Source of the DNA: CAXXXW01 sp963665555
GTDB lineage: Bacteria; Pseudomonadota; Alphaproteobacteria; Thalassobaculales; Thalassobaculaceae
Reading direction: 5' to 3'
Assembly (NCBI GenBank): GCA_963665555.2
Contig: OY762308.1
Location: 2,976,001-3,040,000, forward strand
DNA: 64,000 nucleotides
In this document: one piece after another, positions 40,717 through 51,236 of the stretch
Position numbering within the stretch: the stretch's first letter is position 1
Layout: every line of letters starts with the position of its first letter
Position numbers and translations under genes: made by a program
Notes under the pieces: generated by a model
Databases searched by the model: none
What the model saw: the letters and a program-made list of their open reading frames with translations, nothing else
Told to the model about the DNA's origin: nothing

Positions 40717-42237
40717 ATGGTCGCGCGGGTCAATACGGTGGCGTTCCGGGGGATCGACACGCTGGACATCGACGTCCAGGTGCATATCGCCAACGCGATG
40801 CCGGCGTTCCAGATCGTCGGGCTGCCGGCGAAGGCGGTGGACGAGAGCAAGGACCGGGTGCGCGCGGCGCTGGCGGCGCTGGGGCTGGCGCTGCCGCCGA
40901 AGCGGATCACCGTCAACCTCGCCCCGGCGGACGTGATCAAGGAGGGCAGCCATTACGACCTGCCGATCGCGCTCGGCATCCTGGCGGCGATGGGCGTGCT
41001 GTCGGAGGAGGAGCTCGCGGGCTATTGCGCGCTCGGCGAACTGGCGCTGGACGGGCGGCTGACGGCGGTCGCCGGCGTGCTGCCGGCCGCCATCGGCGCC
41101 TCGGCGCGCGACCGCGGGATCGTCTGCCCGGCCGAATCCGGGCCGGAGGCGGCCTGGGCCGGGCGGGCCGAGGTGCTCGCCGCGCCGGACCTGATGGCGC
41201 TGATCAACCACTTCAAGGGCAGCCAGCTGCTCTCCCCGCCGCGCGGCGCGGCGGCGGCGGACGAGCCGGACTACCCCGACCTGCGCGATATCAAGGGGCA
41301 GGAATCGGCCCGCCGCGCGCTGGAGGTGGCGGCGGCCGGTGGGCACAACCTGCTGATGCTCGGCCCGCCGGGGTCCGGCAAGTCGATGCTGGCGGCGCGC
41401 CTGCCGGGCATCCTGCCGCCGCTGGAGGCGGCCGAGGCGCTGGAGGTCAGCATGGTGCAGTCGATCGCCGGCGTGCTGGCCGGCGGGCGGATTTCGCGCC
41501 GGCGCCCGTTCCGCGACCCGCACCATTCCAGCAGTATGCCGGCGCTGGTCGGCGGCGGCGTCCAGGCGCGGCCGGGCGAGGTCTCGCTGGCCCATCGCGG
41601 CGTGCTGTTCCTCGACGAACTGGCGGAGTTCCCGCGCGCCGTGCTCGATTCGCTGCGCCAGTCGATCGAGACCGGCCGCGCCGTGGTGAGCCGGGCCAAC
41701 CACCGTTTCGCCTACCCGGCGCGGTTCCAGCTGGTGGCCGCGATGAACCCCTGCCGCTGCGGCCATATCGCCGATCCGGCGCGCGCCTGCGCCCGCGCGC
41801 CGCGTTGCGCCCAGGACTACCGCTCGCGCCTGTCGGGGCCGCTGCTCGACCGTTTCGACCTCGCGGTCGAGGTCCCGCCGGTGAGCGCGGCCGACCTCGA
41901 CCTGCCGCCGCCGGCCGAGGACAGCGCGGCGGTGGCGCGGCGCGTGCTCGCCGCCCGCCGGCGCCAGCGCGAGCGGCTGCGCGGGCCGGGCGGCGCGGCC
42001 GGGCCGCTGTGCAACGCCGAGATCGACGGCGCGGCGCTGGAGGCGGCCGCCGCGCCGGACGCCGCCGGGCGGGCGCTGCTCAAATGCGCCGCCGAGCGGC
42101 TGCGGCTGACCGCGCGCGGCTACCACCGGACGATGCGGGTCGCCCGCACGGTGGCCGACCTGGAGGGGGCCGATACGGTGCGCCGGCGCCATGTCGCCGA
42201 GGCGCTGGCGTGGCGCGGGCCGGGCCTCGACGGCTGA
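40717..42237 (+). CDS. YifB-family Mg-chelatase-like AAA+ ATPase (ComM-like)
   Basis: A 506-residue AAA+ protein. The N-terminal ChlI-like domain includes MPAFQIVGLPAKAVDESKDR and RITVNLAPADVIKEG. The AAA domain has Walker A GPPGSGKSM and Walker B VLFLDELAEFPRAVLDSLRQ, then FQLVAAMNPCRCGH. The C-terminal helical domain ends YHRTMRVARTVADLEG. Relatives such as ComM act as helicases in DNA uptake and branch migration. The ATG at 40717 is preferred over 40711 because GGGGAGG directly abuts the earlier one. It stands alone before tRNA-Thr. Confidence 0.95.
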   Translation: MVARVNTVAFRGIDTLDIDVQVHIANAMPAFQIVGLPAKAVDESKDRVRAALAALGLALPPKRITVNLAPADVIKEGSHYDLPIALGILAAMGVLSEEELAGYCALGELALDGRLTAVAGVLPAAIGASARDRGIVCPAESGPEAAWAGRAEVLAAPDLMALINHFKGSQLLSPPRGAAAADEPDYPDLRDIKGQESARRALEVAAAGGHNLLMLGPPGSGKSMLAARLPGILPPLEAAEALEVSMVQSIAGVLAGGRISRRRPFRDPHHSSSMPALVGGGVQARPGEVSLAHRGVLFLDELAEFPRAVLDSLRQSIETGRAVVSRANHRFAYPARFQLVAAMNPCRCGHIADPARACARAPRCAQDYRSRLSGPLLDRFDLAVEVPPVSAADLDLPPPAEDSAAVARRVLAARRRQRERLRGPGGAAGPLCNAEIDGAALEAAAAPDAAGRALLKCAAERLRLTARGYHRTMRVARTVADLEGADTVRRRHVAEALAWRGPGLDG

Positions 42238-42253
42238 GCGGCCGCCCCCGGCG

Positions 42254-42282
42254 TTGACACGGGCCGGCGCCCGCTGTACGCC
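42254..42282 (+). promoter_or_regulatory. Candidate promoter of tRNA-Thr
   Basis: A perfect TTGACA at 42254-42259, a 17-base spacer, then a weak TACGCC. A start point near 42290 would leave a short leader before the tRNA at 42303. Confidence 0.45.
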
Positions 42283-42302
42283 GCCCTCGCGTTCCGCGCC
42301 GC

Positions 42303-42375
42303 GCCGGTTTAGCTCAGTCGGTAGAGCACCCGATTTGTAATCGGGCGGTCGGGGGTTCGAATCCCTCAACCGGCA
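42303..42375 (+). tRNA. tRNA-Thr (anticodon TGT)
   Basis: A 73-nt cloverleaf without encoded CCA. The acceptor stem GCCGGTT pairs with AACCGGC. The D-loop has AGCTCAGTCGGTAGAGC. The anticodon stem CCCGA pairs with TCGGG around the loop TTTGTAA, giving anticodon TGT at 42336-42338. The T-arm has GGTTCGAATCC. All stems pair. It reads ACA and other threonine codons. Confidence 0.98.
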
Positions 42376-42381
42376 CCGCCC

Positions 42382-42406
42382 GCGCCCCGGCGCGAGGCCG
42401 GGGCGC
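42382..42406 (+). terminator. Hairpin after tRNA-Thr
   Basis: Ten-base stem GCGCCCCGGC / GCCGGGGCGC with a 5-base loop GCGAG, 7 nt after the tRNA. There is no T-run, so it is a processing or weak termination signal rather than a classic terminator. Confidence 0.4.
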
Positions 42407-42460
42407 CCGCGCGCGCGTGTCGCATCGCCGCCAGGCTGCGTCGTTCCGTCGCAATTTCGC

Positions 42461-42489
42461 CTCGACAGGCCGCGCGAAGCTCCTACTAT
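42461..42489 (+). promoter_or_regulatory. Candidate promoter of the BCCT transporter
   Basis: CTCGAC (42461-42466), a 17-base spacer, then TACTAT (42484-42489), about 50 bases before the ATG. The -10 is good for such GC-rich DNA. Confidence 0.5.
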
Positions 42490-42540
42490 GGGAGCGCGCG
42501 CGACGTGGCGCGCCGGCGGGACACCCAGGGAGGAACCGAC

Positions 42541-44211
42541 ATGGCCGAGGCGAATACGGGTCCGCGACCGGATATGGTCGCGACAAGCGGGATTTGGGGC
42601 GGCCTCCATCCCGGCATGGGCATGGCGGCCAAGGCGATGGTCGTCGTCTTCGTGGTGTTCACCGCCTTGAACGTGGAGTTCGCGAACGGCATCTACTCCG
42701 CGATCCGCGGCTGGATCGAGCACGCGCTCAACTGGTACTACATCGGCGCGCTGTCGGTGATGCTCTTCGTCTGCCTCTACCTGATGATGAGCAAGTACGG
42801 CAGCATCCGCCTCGGCGACGACGATTCGCGGCCGGAGTTCAAGAACTTCTCCTGGTTCGCGATGCTGTTCTCGGCCGGCGTCGGCATCGGCCTGCTGTTC
42901 TTCGGCATCGCCGAGCCGGTGTTCTACTTCGACAACACGCAGCCCTGGGGCTATCCCAACAACCCGTTCGCCGACAACGCCGGCGACACGGAGATGAACG
43001 CGGAGCGCGCGGTCGCCGCGATGCGCGTGACGTATTTCCACTGGGGATTCCACGCCTGGGCGGTCTATGTGATGGTGGGGCTGTGCCTCGCCTATTTCGG
43101 CTTCCGCAAGAAGCTGCCGCTGACGCTGCGCTCCTCGCTCTACCCGGTGATCGGCGACCGCATCTACGGTCCGGTCGGCCACGCGGTGGACCTGCTGGCG
43201 GTGTTCGGGACCGTGTTCGGCGTCGCGACCTCGCTCGGCCTGGGCGTGAGCCAGATGGCGGCCGGCCTGCACCACCTGTTCGGCATCGATCCCGGCATCT
43301 GGACGCAGATCATCCTGATCGCCGTGATCTCGGTCGTCGCCACGCTGTCGGCGGTTTCCGGCGTCGGCAACGGCATCCGCATCATCTCGGAGTGGAACAT
43401 CTACCTCAGCATCGTGCTGCTGGCCTATTTCCTGTTCGGCGGGCCGGCGCAGTGGCTGATGGGCTTCTTCATCACGACGATCGGCGACTACCTCTGGAAC
43501 GCGATCCCGATGGGCTTCCAGACTTTCAACAGCGAGGGCGCGTCGGCCTGGCAGGGCGGCTGGACGATCTTCTACTGGGGCTGGTGGATTTCCTGGGCGC
43601 CCTTCGTGGGCATGTTCATCGCCCGGATCAGCCGCGGCCGCACCATCCGCGAGTTCATGGTGGGCGTGATGTTCGTGCCGACGACCATCGCCTTCTTCTG
43701 GCTGTGCATCTTCGGCGGCAACGCGATCTACCTGGAGATGCAGGCGTCCGGCGGCGTCGGCACGGCGGGCGTGGCCGACCTGGTGCGGAACTGGAACCTG
43801 CCGGCGGCGCTGTACGGCACGATCGACCGGCTGACCGACATGGCGACGCTGAACTGGGCGATGGCGGCGCTGGCGACGCTGCTGCTGGCGACCTGGTTCA
43901 TCACCTCCTCCGATTCGGGCACGCTGGTGATCACCACCATGCTGTCGATGGGATCGGACGACCCGCCGCAGCGTTTCCGCATCGTGTGGGGCCTGGGCGA
44001 GGGCTTCGTGGCGGCGGTGCTGCTGCTGGCCGGCGGCCTGGGGGCGCTGCAGACGGCGTCGATCGCCGCCGCGCTGCCCGTCAGCGTCATCATGCTGCTG
44101 ATGACCTGGGGCATCGTGAAGTCGCTGCGGGAGGACTCGAGCGCCGTCCCCGCCAGCGGGCGGGAGTTCGCCCCCGACGGCACCAGCCTGCGCGGCGACC
44201 TCCGCGCCTGA
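42541..44211 (+). CDS. BCCT-family betaine/choline/carnitine transporter
   Basis: A 556-residue inner-membrane secondary transporter with about twelve membrane segments. The family signature is clear: WTIFYWGWWISWAPFVGMF, then IARISRGRTIREF. Other marks are SAGVGIGLLFFGIAEPV and ITSSDSGTLVI. The aromatic Trp box for the quaternary amine is in the first of these. It would import glycine betaine, choline or a related osmolyte or carbon source. Termini are short, so there is no large osmosensing tail. GGAGG precedes the ATG, and a terminator follows. Confidence 0.96.
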   Translation: MAEANTGPRPDMVATSGIWGGLHPGMGMAAKAMVVVFVVFTALNVEFANGIYSAIRGWIEHALNWYYIGALSVMLFVCLYLMMSKYGSIRLGDDDSRPEFKNFSWFAMLFSAGVGIGLLFFGIAEPVFYFDNTQPWGYPNNPFADNAGDTEMNAERAVAAMRVTYFHWGFHAWAVYVMVGLCLAYFGFRKKLPLTLRSSLYPVIGDRIYGPVGHAVDLLAVFGTVFGVATSLGLGVSQMAAGLHHLFGIDPGIWTQIILIAVISVVATLSAVSGVGNGIRIISEWNIYLSIVLLAYFLFGGPAQWLMGFFITTIGDYLWNAIPMGFQTFNSEGASAWQGGWTIFYWGWWISWAPFVGMFIARISRGRTIREFMVGVMFVPTTIAFFWLCIFGGNAIYLEMQASGGVGTAGVADLVRNWNLPAALYGTIDRLTDMATLNWAMAALATLLLATWFITSSDSGTLVITTMLSMGSDDPPQRFRIVWGLGEGFVAAVLLLAGGLGALQTASIAAALPVSVIMLLMTWGIVKSLREDSSAVPASGREFAPDGTSLRGDLRA

Positions 44212-44243
44212 CCGCGCGCGCCCCGCGCGCAACCGACGGCGAA

Positions 44244-44270
44244 CGGCCGGCCCCCCGGGGCCGGCCGTTT
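44244..44270 (+). terminator. Rho-independent terminator after the BCCT gene
   Basis: An 11-bp GC stem CGGCCGGCCCC / GGGGCCGGCCG with a 2-base loop, followed by TTT. It lies 33 nt after the transporter stop. Confidence 0.75.
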
Positions 44271-44551
44271 CGCGTGGGAGCTTCGGGAAGTCTTTTTCTC
44301 GCCTTCCTTTTTCTCGTCTTCGGGTTGCGGCGCGGATTCTCGACAATCATACAAATAGACTAACGGGAAACTTTTCGACGGGCCGCAAATACTCTTGACG
44401 CGCCTGCCGTTCCCGCCACACCATGGTACGGGAACGGCGCAAGCGCCGGCCGGGGGGCGCCGGGAAACCGGCGGAGCGGCCGGGCGGACACCGCCGCGGG
44501 GGGCCAACGCCCGCGTCCGGGAACCGGGCGCGGGACGCGGGGGGAAATTTC
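44271..44551 (+). other. Leader region of the RTX protease gene
   Basis: No separate gene is seen. An AT-richer patch at about 44330-44400 (ATACAAATAGACTAACGGG, then ACTCTTGACGCG) probably holds the promoter; TTGACG at 44396-44401 is a possible -35 without a clear -10. The frame is open from 44423, but that part is Arg/Gly/Pro-rich and unlike a protein start, so it is treated as untranslated. Confidence 0.4.
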
Positions 44552-47500
44552 ATGGCGAACGGTGGACACGGGCATCCGGCGGCGAGCGGCGCGCCGGCGG
44601 GGGGCGCTTCCGGGAGTTCGGCGGCGACGGGACTCTCCGGCGTCAACGAGATCGACGCGCTGGTCTGGAGCCTCGACGCGCGCTGGGGCGAGCAGGGCTA
44701 CGCCGGCGTCGGCGCGACCGTCACCTACTCCTTCGCCGAGGAGCCGGACCCCGGCCTGCGGGGCGAACACGGGACCTACGACTTCCACGCCTTCGACGAC
44801 GCGCAGAAGCAGCACATGCGCCAGGCGCTCGCGGAATGGGCGTCGGCGGCCAATATCCGCTTCGTGGAGAAGACCGACGGCGGCGGCGACCTCCTGTTCC
44901 TGTACGGCGATGTCGGAAGGGCCAACACGGGTGGGTTCGCCAACTTTCCGGGCTGGGGCGACGCCTATGTGGTCATCGACACGCAATACGCCTTCGCGGC
45001 CCCCGGAAGCGAGGCCTACGAATTCTACCTGCACGAGGTGGGCCACGCCCTGGGTTTCAAGCATCCGTGGGAAACCGGATCGGCGGGCGAGTGGGTCGCG
45101 CTTCCGCCCGAAAAGGACAACACCGATTTCACGGTGATGTCGTACACCACCGTCGCGAAGAACGGCGTGGTGACGCACGCGGACGAGCTCGGCCCGGTCG
45201 ACGAAAAGGCGGCGCAATACCTCTATGGCGTCGCGGGCGGCGCGACGAACACGACGCTGGGCAACCTGAAATACCTGAGCGACGGCGACGACACCTTTGC
45301 GGGGACCGGGAAGTCGTACTTCGTCCACGGGAACGACGGCGACGACACGCTGCGGATGGGCGGCGAAAACGACATGGCCGACGGGGGCGCCGGCGACGAC
45401 AGCATCTTCGGAAGCACCGGCCACGACCTGTTGTTCGGCGGCGCCGGGAACGACACTCTGGACGGCGCCGGCGGGTACGACACGCTCCACGGCGGCGCGG
45501 GCGCGGATGTCCTCTCCGGCGCCGGCGGGGTGGACGCGCTCCATGGCGGCGACGGCGCGGACACGCTGCACGGCGGCGCCGGACCGGACGAGCTTCGCGG
45601 CGGCGCCGGGAACGACCTGCTCTCCGGCGGCGCCCAGAACGACGCGCTCTACGGCGGCGCGGGGGCCGACTCGCTGTACGGCGGCGACGGCGCCGACACT
45701 TTCCATGTCGAGGACACGGCCGAGGCCAGGGACTTCGACGCCGACGACAACGATGTCATCGTTTACTGGGGCACGGACGCCGCCGACGCGCTGACCGGCT
45801 CCGCCGCCGCCGCCGACACGATGCACGGCAACGACGGCGCCGACACGCTCTCCGGCGGGGCCGGGAACGACGCGCTTTACGGCGGCGCGGGGACCGACGC
45901 GCTGTATGGCGGCGCGGGCGCCGACACCTTCTATGTCGAGAGCGCCTCCGAGGCGAAGGACGCGACGGGCGCCGGCGATGTCGTGGTCTTCTGGGGCGGC
46001 GAGGACCGCGACGCGCTGACGGGCACGGCCGGCGCCGACACGATGTCCGGCAACGACGGCCGCGACACGCTGTCCGGCGAGGGCGGCGCCGACGCGCTGC
46101 ACGGCGGCGCCGGCTTCGACCGGCTTTACGGCGGCGCCGGGAACGACACGCTCTCCGGCGACGGCGGGAACGACATCCTCTCCGGCGGGGCCGGGACCGA
46201 CGCGCTGTACGGCGGCGCCGGCGCCGATATTTTCGATGTCGAGAGCCTGTCCGAGATCCAGGACTACAGCGCGACCCAGAAAGACAAGGTGGTGCTGCGC
46301 GGCACGGCGGCGGCCGACACGCTGAGCGCCAAGGCCGGGACGGACACGATTTACGGCGGCGGCGGCGACGACGCGCTGCACGGCCTCGGCGGCCACGACC
46401 GGCTCGACGGCGGCGCCGGCGACGACACGCTCGCCGGCGGGGCGGGAAACGACACGCTTCGCGGCGGCGACGGGGCCGATTCCCTCGCCGGCGGCGCCGG
46501 CGACGACTCGCTCGTCGGCGGGGCCGGGAACGACACGCTCGACGGCGGGGCCGGCAAGGACTGGCTCCGGGCCGGCGGAAGCGCGGACACGCTCACCGGC
46601 GGCGCGGGGGCCGACACCTTCCTCGTTTACGACCGCGGGCAGGCGGCGGATTACAACGCCGGCCAGGGCGACAAGCTCTACATCGTCCTCGACGGGACCG
46701 CGAACGCCGACACGCTGGCCGGCGCGGACGGGGCCGACTACTGGATCCAAGGCCTCGGCGGCAACGACAGCCTGTCGGGCGGAAACGGCTCCGACAGCAT
46801 CGATGGCGGCGCCGGCGACGACACGGTTTCCGGCGGCGGCGGGTACAACTGGCTCTCCGGCGGCGCGGGCAACGACAGCGTGGTCGGCGGCGCGTCGGTC
46901 GAATACCTCGAAGGCGGGACCGGCGACGACACGCTGGACGGCGGCGGCCATCTGGACTGGCTCTTCGGCGGTCCGGGCGACGACGCGCTCATCGGCGGCG
47001 GCGGGAAGGACCGGATCAATGGCGGCCTCGGCAACGACACCTTCTATGTCGAGAGCGTCTCGGAGGCGAAGGACTACGACCCGGCCGAGGACGCGATCGT
47101 CTACTGGGGCACGGACGCCGCCGACGCGCTGACCGGCTCGGCCGGCGCGGACACGATGCACGGCAACGCCGGCGCCGACACGCTCTCCGGCGGGGGCGGG
47201 AACGACGCGCTGTACGGCGGCGCCGGGACCGACGCGCTCCATGGCGGCGACGGGGCCGACACCTTTTATGTCGAGAGCGCGTCCGAGGCGAAGGACGCGA
47301 CGGGCGCGGGCGATGTCGTCGTCCTCTGGGGCGGCGACGGCGCCGACACGCTGAACGGAACCTCGGGCGCCGACACGGGTTACGGCAATGGCGGGAACGA
47401 CCGGCTGTCCGGCCGCGCCGGCGACGACGCGCTCGACGGCGGCGACGGGGCCGACAGCATCTGGGGCAACGCCGGCGCGGACACGCTGAAGGGCGGCGCC

Positions 47501-48172
47501 GGCGCCGACATCCTGCGCGGCGGCGCGGGGAACGACAGGCTGGACGGCGGCAGGGGGGCCGACACGCTCCTCGGCGGCAAGGCGGACGACGCGCTGTACG
47601 GCCGGGGCGGCGGCGACCGCCTGGACGGCGGCGCGGGCGCGGACAGGCTGTGGGGCGGCGGCGGGGACGACCTGCTGAAGGGCGGGGCCGGGAGCGACAC
47701 GCTCTCCGGCGGCGCCGGCGACGACACGCTGTCCGGCGGCGCCGGCGGCGACGCGCTGTTCGGCGGCGCCGGCGCCGATGTGTTCACGGTCGAGCACCTG
47801 TTCGAAATCCGCGACTACAACGCGGCCGAGGGCGACCGCGTCGTCCTGCGCGGCGGCGACGGCGACGACACGCTGTTCGGCTGGAGCGACGCGGCCACGA
47901 TCCTGGGCGGCGGCGGCGACGACTTCCTGCACGGCAGCGCCGGGGACGACCTGCTGCGCGGCGGCGCGGGCGACGACGTGCTGTGGGGCCGCGGCGGCGC
48001 CGACACGCTGTCGGGCGGCGACGGCGACGACAGCTTGTGGGGCGGCGCCGGCGCGGACGTCTTCCATGTCGAGAGCGCGTCCGAGGTCCTCGACTTCGAC
48101 GCCAGCGAAGGCGACCGCATCGTCCTCGTCGCCCAAACCGCCGCCAGCGGCGCACCCCCCGCCGACGGGTGA
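44552..48172 (+). CDS. Secreted RTX metalloprotease (serralysin-like), 1206 aa
   Basis: A large exported protein predicted to leave by type I secretion. The N-terminal M10-type protease domain has the zinc motif HEVGHALGFKHP (His161, Glu162, His165, His171) and the Met-turn VMSYTT (Met196). From about residue 245 to the end run several dozen glycine- and aspartate-rich RTX nonapeptides (GGxGxDxLx). They are broken about seven times by repeated inserts such as DTFYVESASEAKD and VVLRGGDGDD. These repeats bind calcium and fold outside the cell. There is no N-terminal signal peptide, as expected for type I export. The usual protease is about 480 residues, so the repeat region is greatly extended. 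No ABC exporter, membrane-fusion or inhibitor gene is beside it. Confidence 0.9.
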   Translation: MANGGHGHPAASGAPAGGASGSSAATGLSGVNEIDALVWSLDARWGEQGYAGVGATVTYSFAEEPDPGLRGEHGTYDFHAFDDAQKQHMRQALAEWASAANIRFVEKTDGGGDLLFLYGDVGRANTGGFANFPGWGDAYVVIDTQYAFAAPGSEAYEFYLHEVGHALGFKHPWETGSAGEWVALPPEKDNTDFTVMSYTTVAKNGVVTHADELGPVDEKAAQYLYGVAGGATNTTLGNLKYLSDGDDTFAGTGKSYFVHGNDGDDTLRMGGENDMADGGAGDDSIFGSTGHDLLFGGAGNDTLDGAGGYDTLHGGAGADVLSGAGGVDALHGGDGADTLHGGAGPDELRGGAGNDLLSGGAQNDALYGGAGADSLYGGDGADTFHVEDTAEARDFDADDNDVIVYWGTDAADALTGSAAAADTMHGNDGADTLSGGAGNDALYGGAGTDALYGGAGADTFYVESASEAKDATGAGDVVVFWGGEDRDALTGTAGADTMSGNDGRDTLSGEGGADALHGGAGFDRLYGGAGNDTLSGDGGNDILSGGAGTDALYGGAGADIFDVESLSEIQDYSATQKDKVVLRGTAAADTLSAKAGTDTIYGGGGDDALHGLGGHDRLDGGAGDDTLAGGAGNDTLRGGDGADSLAGGAGDDSLVGGAGNDTLDGGAGKDWLRAGGSADTLTGGAGADTFLVYDRGQAADYNAGQGDKLYIVLDGTANADTLAGADGADYWIQGLGGNDSLSGGNGSDSIDGGAGDDTVSGGGGYNWLSGGAGNDSVVGGASVEYLEGGTGDDTLDGGGHLDWLFGGPGDDALIGGGGKDRINGGLGNDTFYVESVSEAKDYDPAEDAIVYWGTDAADALTGSAGADTMHGNAGADTLSGGGGNDALYGGAGTDALHGGDGADTFYVESASEAKDATGAGDVVVLWGGDGADTLNGTSGADTGYGNGGNDRLSGRAGDDALDGGDGADSIWGNAGADTLKGGAGADILRGGAGNDRLDGGRGADTLLGGKADDALYGRGGGDRLDGGAGADRLWGGGGDDLLKGGAGSDTLSGGAGDDTLSGGAGGDALFGGAGADVFTVEHLFEIRDYNAAEGDRVVLRGGDGDDTLFGWSDAATILGGGGDDFLHGSAGDDLLRGGAGDDVLWGRGGADTLSGGDGDDSLWGGAGADVFHVESASEVLDFDASEGDRIVLVAQTAASGAPPADG

Positions 48173-48195
48173 GCGGTGGAGGCACGGATTCGTTC

Positions 48196-48224
48196 TTGAC
48201 GCCCGCCGCCGCGTATGCCATTGT
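48196..48224 (+). promoter_or_regulatory. Candidate promoter of the caspase-like gene
   Basis: TTGACG (48196-48201), a 17-base spacer, then CATTGT (48219-48224). The start point would be near 48231, 20 bases before the ATG and just after the RTX gene stop at 48172. The gene thus probably has its own promoter. Confidence 0.5.
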
Positions 48225-48250
48225 GGAAAAAGGAAAACGCGGAGGGCGAT

Positions 48251-48928
48251 ATGCCTAGTGGAACAACCGCAAGAGTTTTTCTTCTCGAAAGCCCGAATGC
48301 GTTGGATTTGCTGGAAGAACGTGGCGAACGGTTTTCTTTGGAGCACATATGTAGACTCTTCGGTCACCGTACTGCGTCTTTTCTTGTTCGTGATAAGACG
48401 GAATTGAGACAAACACTTAATTACGTCGGCTCTATTGGAAAGCATCCAAACGCGGGCACGCTCCCGCTATTTATTCACATAAGTGCGCACGGTAATGATG
48501 ATGGCATTGCTGTTGGGGCGGACTTTGTGAGTTGGGGGAAATTGGCAAAAATCGTGGAAAACATCTATCGCATGCTAGATGATTATAGCGGTCCGATAAT
48601 TTTTAACATTTCTGCTTGTGGGGCCATCGAACAAAAACTGACTAAAAAATTGGTAAAGATTTACCAAAAAGAAAAAATCGTATTTCCCCCAGAATACATG
48701 TTTGTTTTTTCTAATAGTAATGTTGATTGGAGGGATGCTGTTATGGCTTGGACCATATTTTATAGAGGAGTTGTTAAATTGAATTTTGCATCGGATAACA
48801 ATAAGCATATCGGACACGTGCAGGAGTTGCTGAATAAGCTGGCTTATTCTGGATTTGGAGCACTGACGTATTTTCGATGGGATGATCAAGACGAAATGTA
48901 CAAACGCTTCGAAGGCAAGACAAATTAG
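48251..48928 (+). CDS. Caspase-like (CHAT/C14-type) cysteine protease, AT-rich gene
   Basis: A 225-residue protein with the hallmark dyad of caspase-fold proteases: a histidine in PLFIHISAHGNDDGI (His80) and a cysteine in IIFNISACGAIEQK (Cys123). The SAC-G motif after a hydrophobic strand and the H-G motif after another are those of CHAT and metacaspase families. The N-terminal part (ARVFLLESPNALDLLEERGE) could be the first strand and helix; the C-terminal third has no known motif. No sensor domain is fused to it. The gene is strikingly AT-rich against all neighbours (by eye about 40% GC), indicating recent transfer. GGAGGG precedes the ATG. Family call is by motif pattern only. Confidence 0.65.
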   Translation: MPSGTTARVFLLESPNALDLLEERGERFSLEHICRLFGHRTASFLVRDKTELRQTLNYVGSIGKHPNAGTLPLFIHISAHGNDDGIAVGADFVSWGKLAKIVENIYRMLDDYSGPIIFNISACGAIEQKLTKKLVKIYQKEKIVFPPEYMFVFSNSNVDWRDAVMAWTIFYRGVVKLNFASDNNKHIGHVQELLNKLAYSGFGALTYFRWDDQDEMYKRFEGKTN

Positions 48929-49056
48929 TTGTTTTTCAAAAGGGAGGTAGGCGGCTCCGTGCCGCCCACCCCCGCTTCTTCCATAACGAATCCCCGCTAC
49001 GCCGGTCCCTCTTTGTCCGCGCGTGTTTCGTCGGAATGGCGCCCCCTCGGCCCTCC

Positions 49057-51192
<2,136 letters not shown>

Positions 51193-51236
51193 GCCCATAG
51201 CCCTTTCGCCCGGTCGCCGCGCGCGCCGGAGACGCC

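Noticed and set aside
39460..44346. A 1628-residue open frame on the minus strand
   Set aside because: It is antisense to yifB, tRNA-Thr and the BCCT gene, is rich in Arg/His/Gln as GC-driven shadow frames are, and has no family match.
44423..44551. N-terminal extension of the RTX protease by 43 residues
   Set aside because: The extension is Arg/Gly/Pro-rich and unlike a protease start; MANGGHGHP with a purine-rich site upstream is the better start.
45290..48100. Dense DNA repeats that could suggest a satellite or CRISPR
   Set aside because: The repeats are 27-base codon-level units encoding RTX nonapeptides in one continuous frame; there are no unique spacers.
44360..48445. A 1361-residue Val/Ala-rich minus-strand frame
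   Set aside because: It is the antisense of the RTX repeats, and its regularity merely mirrors them.
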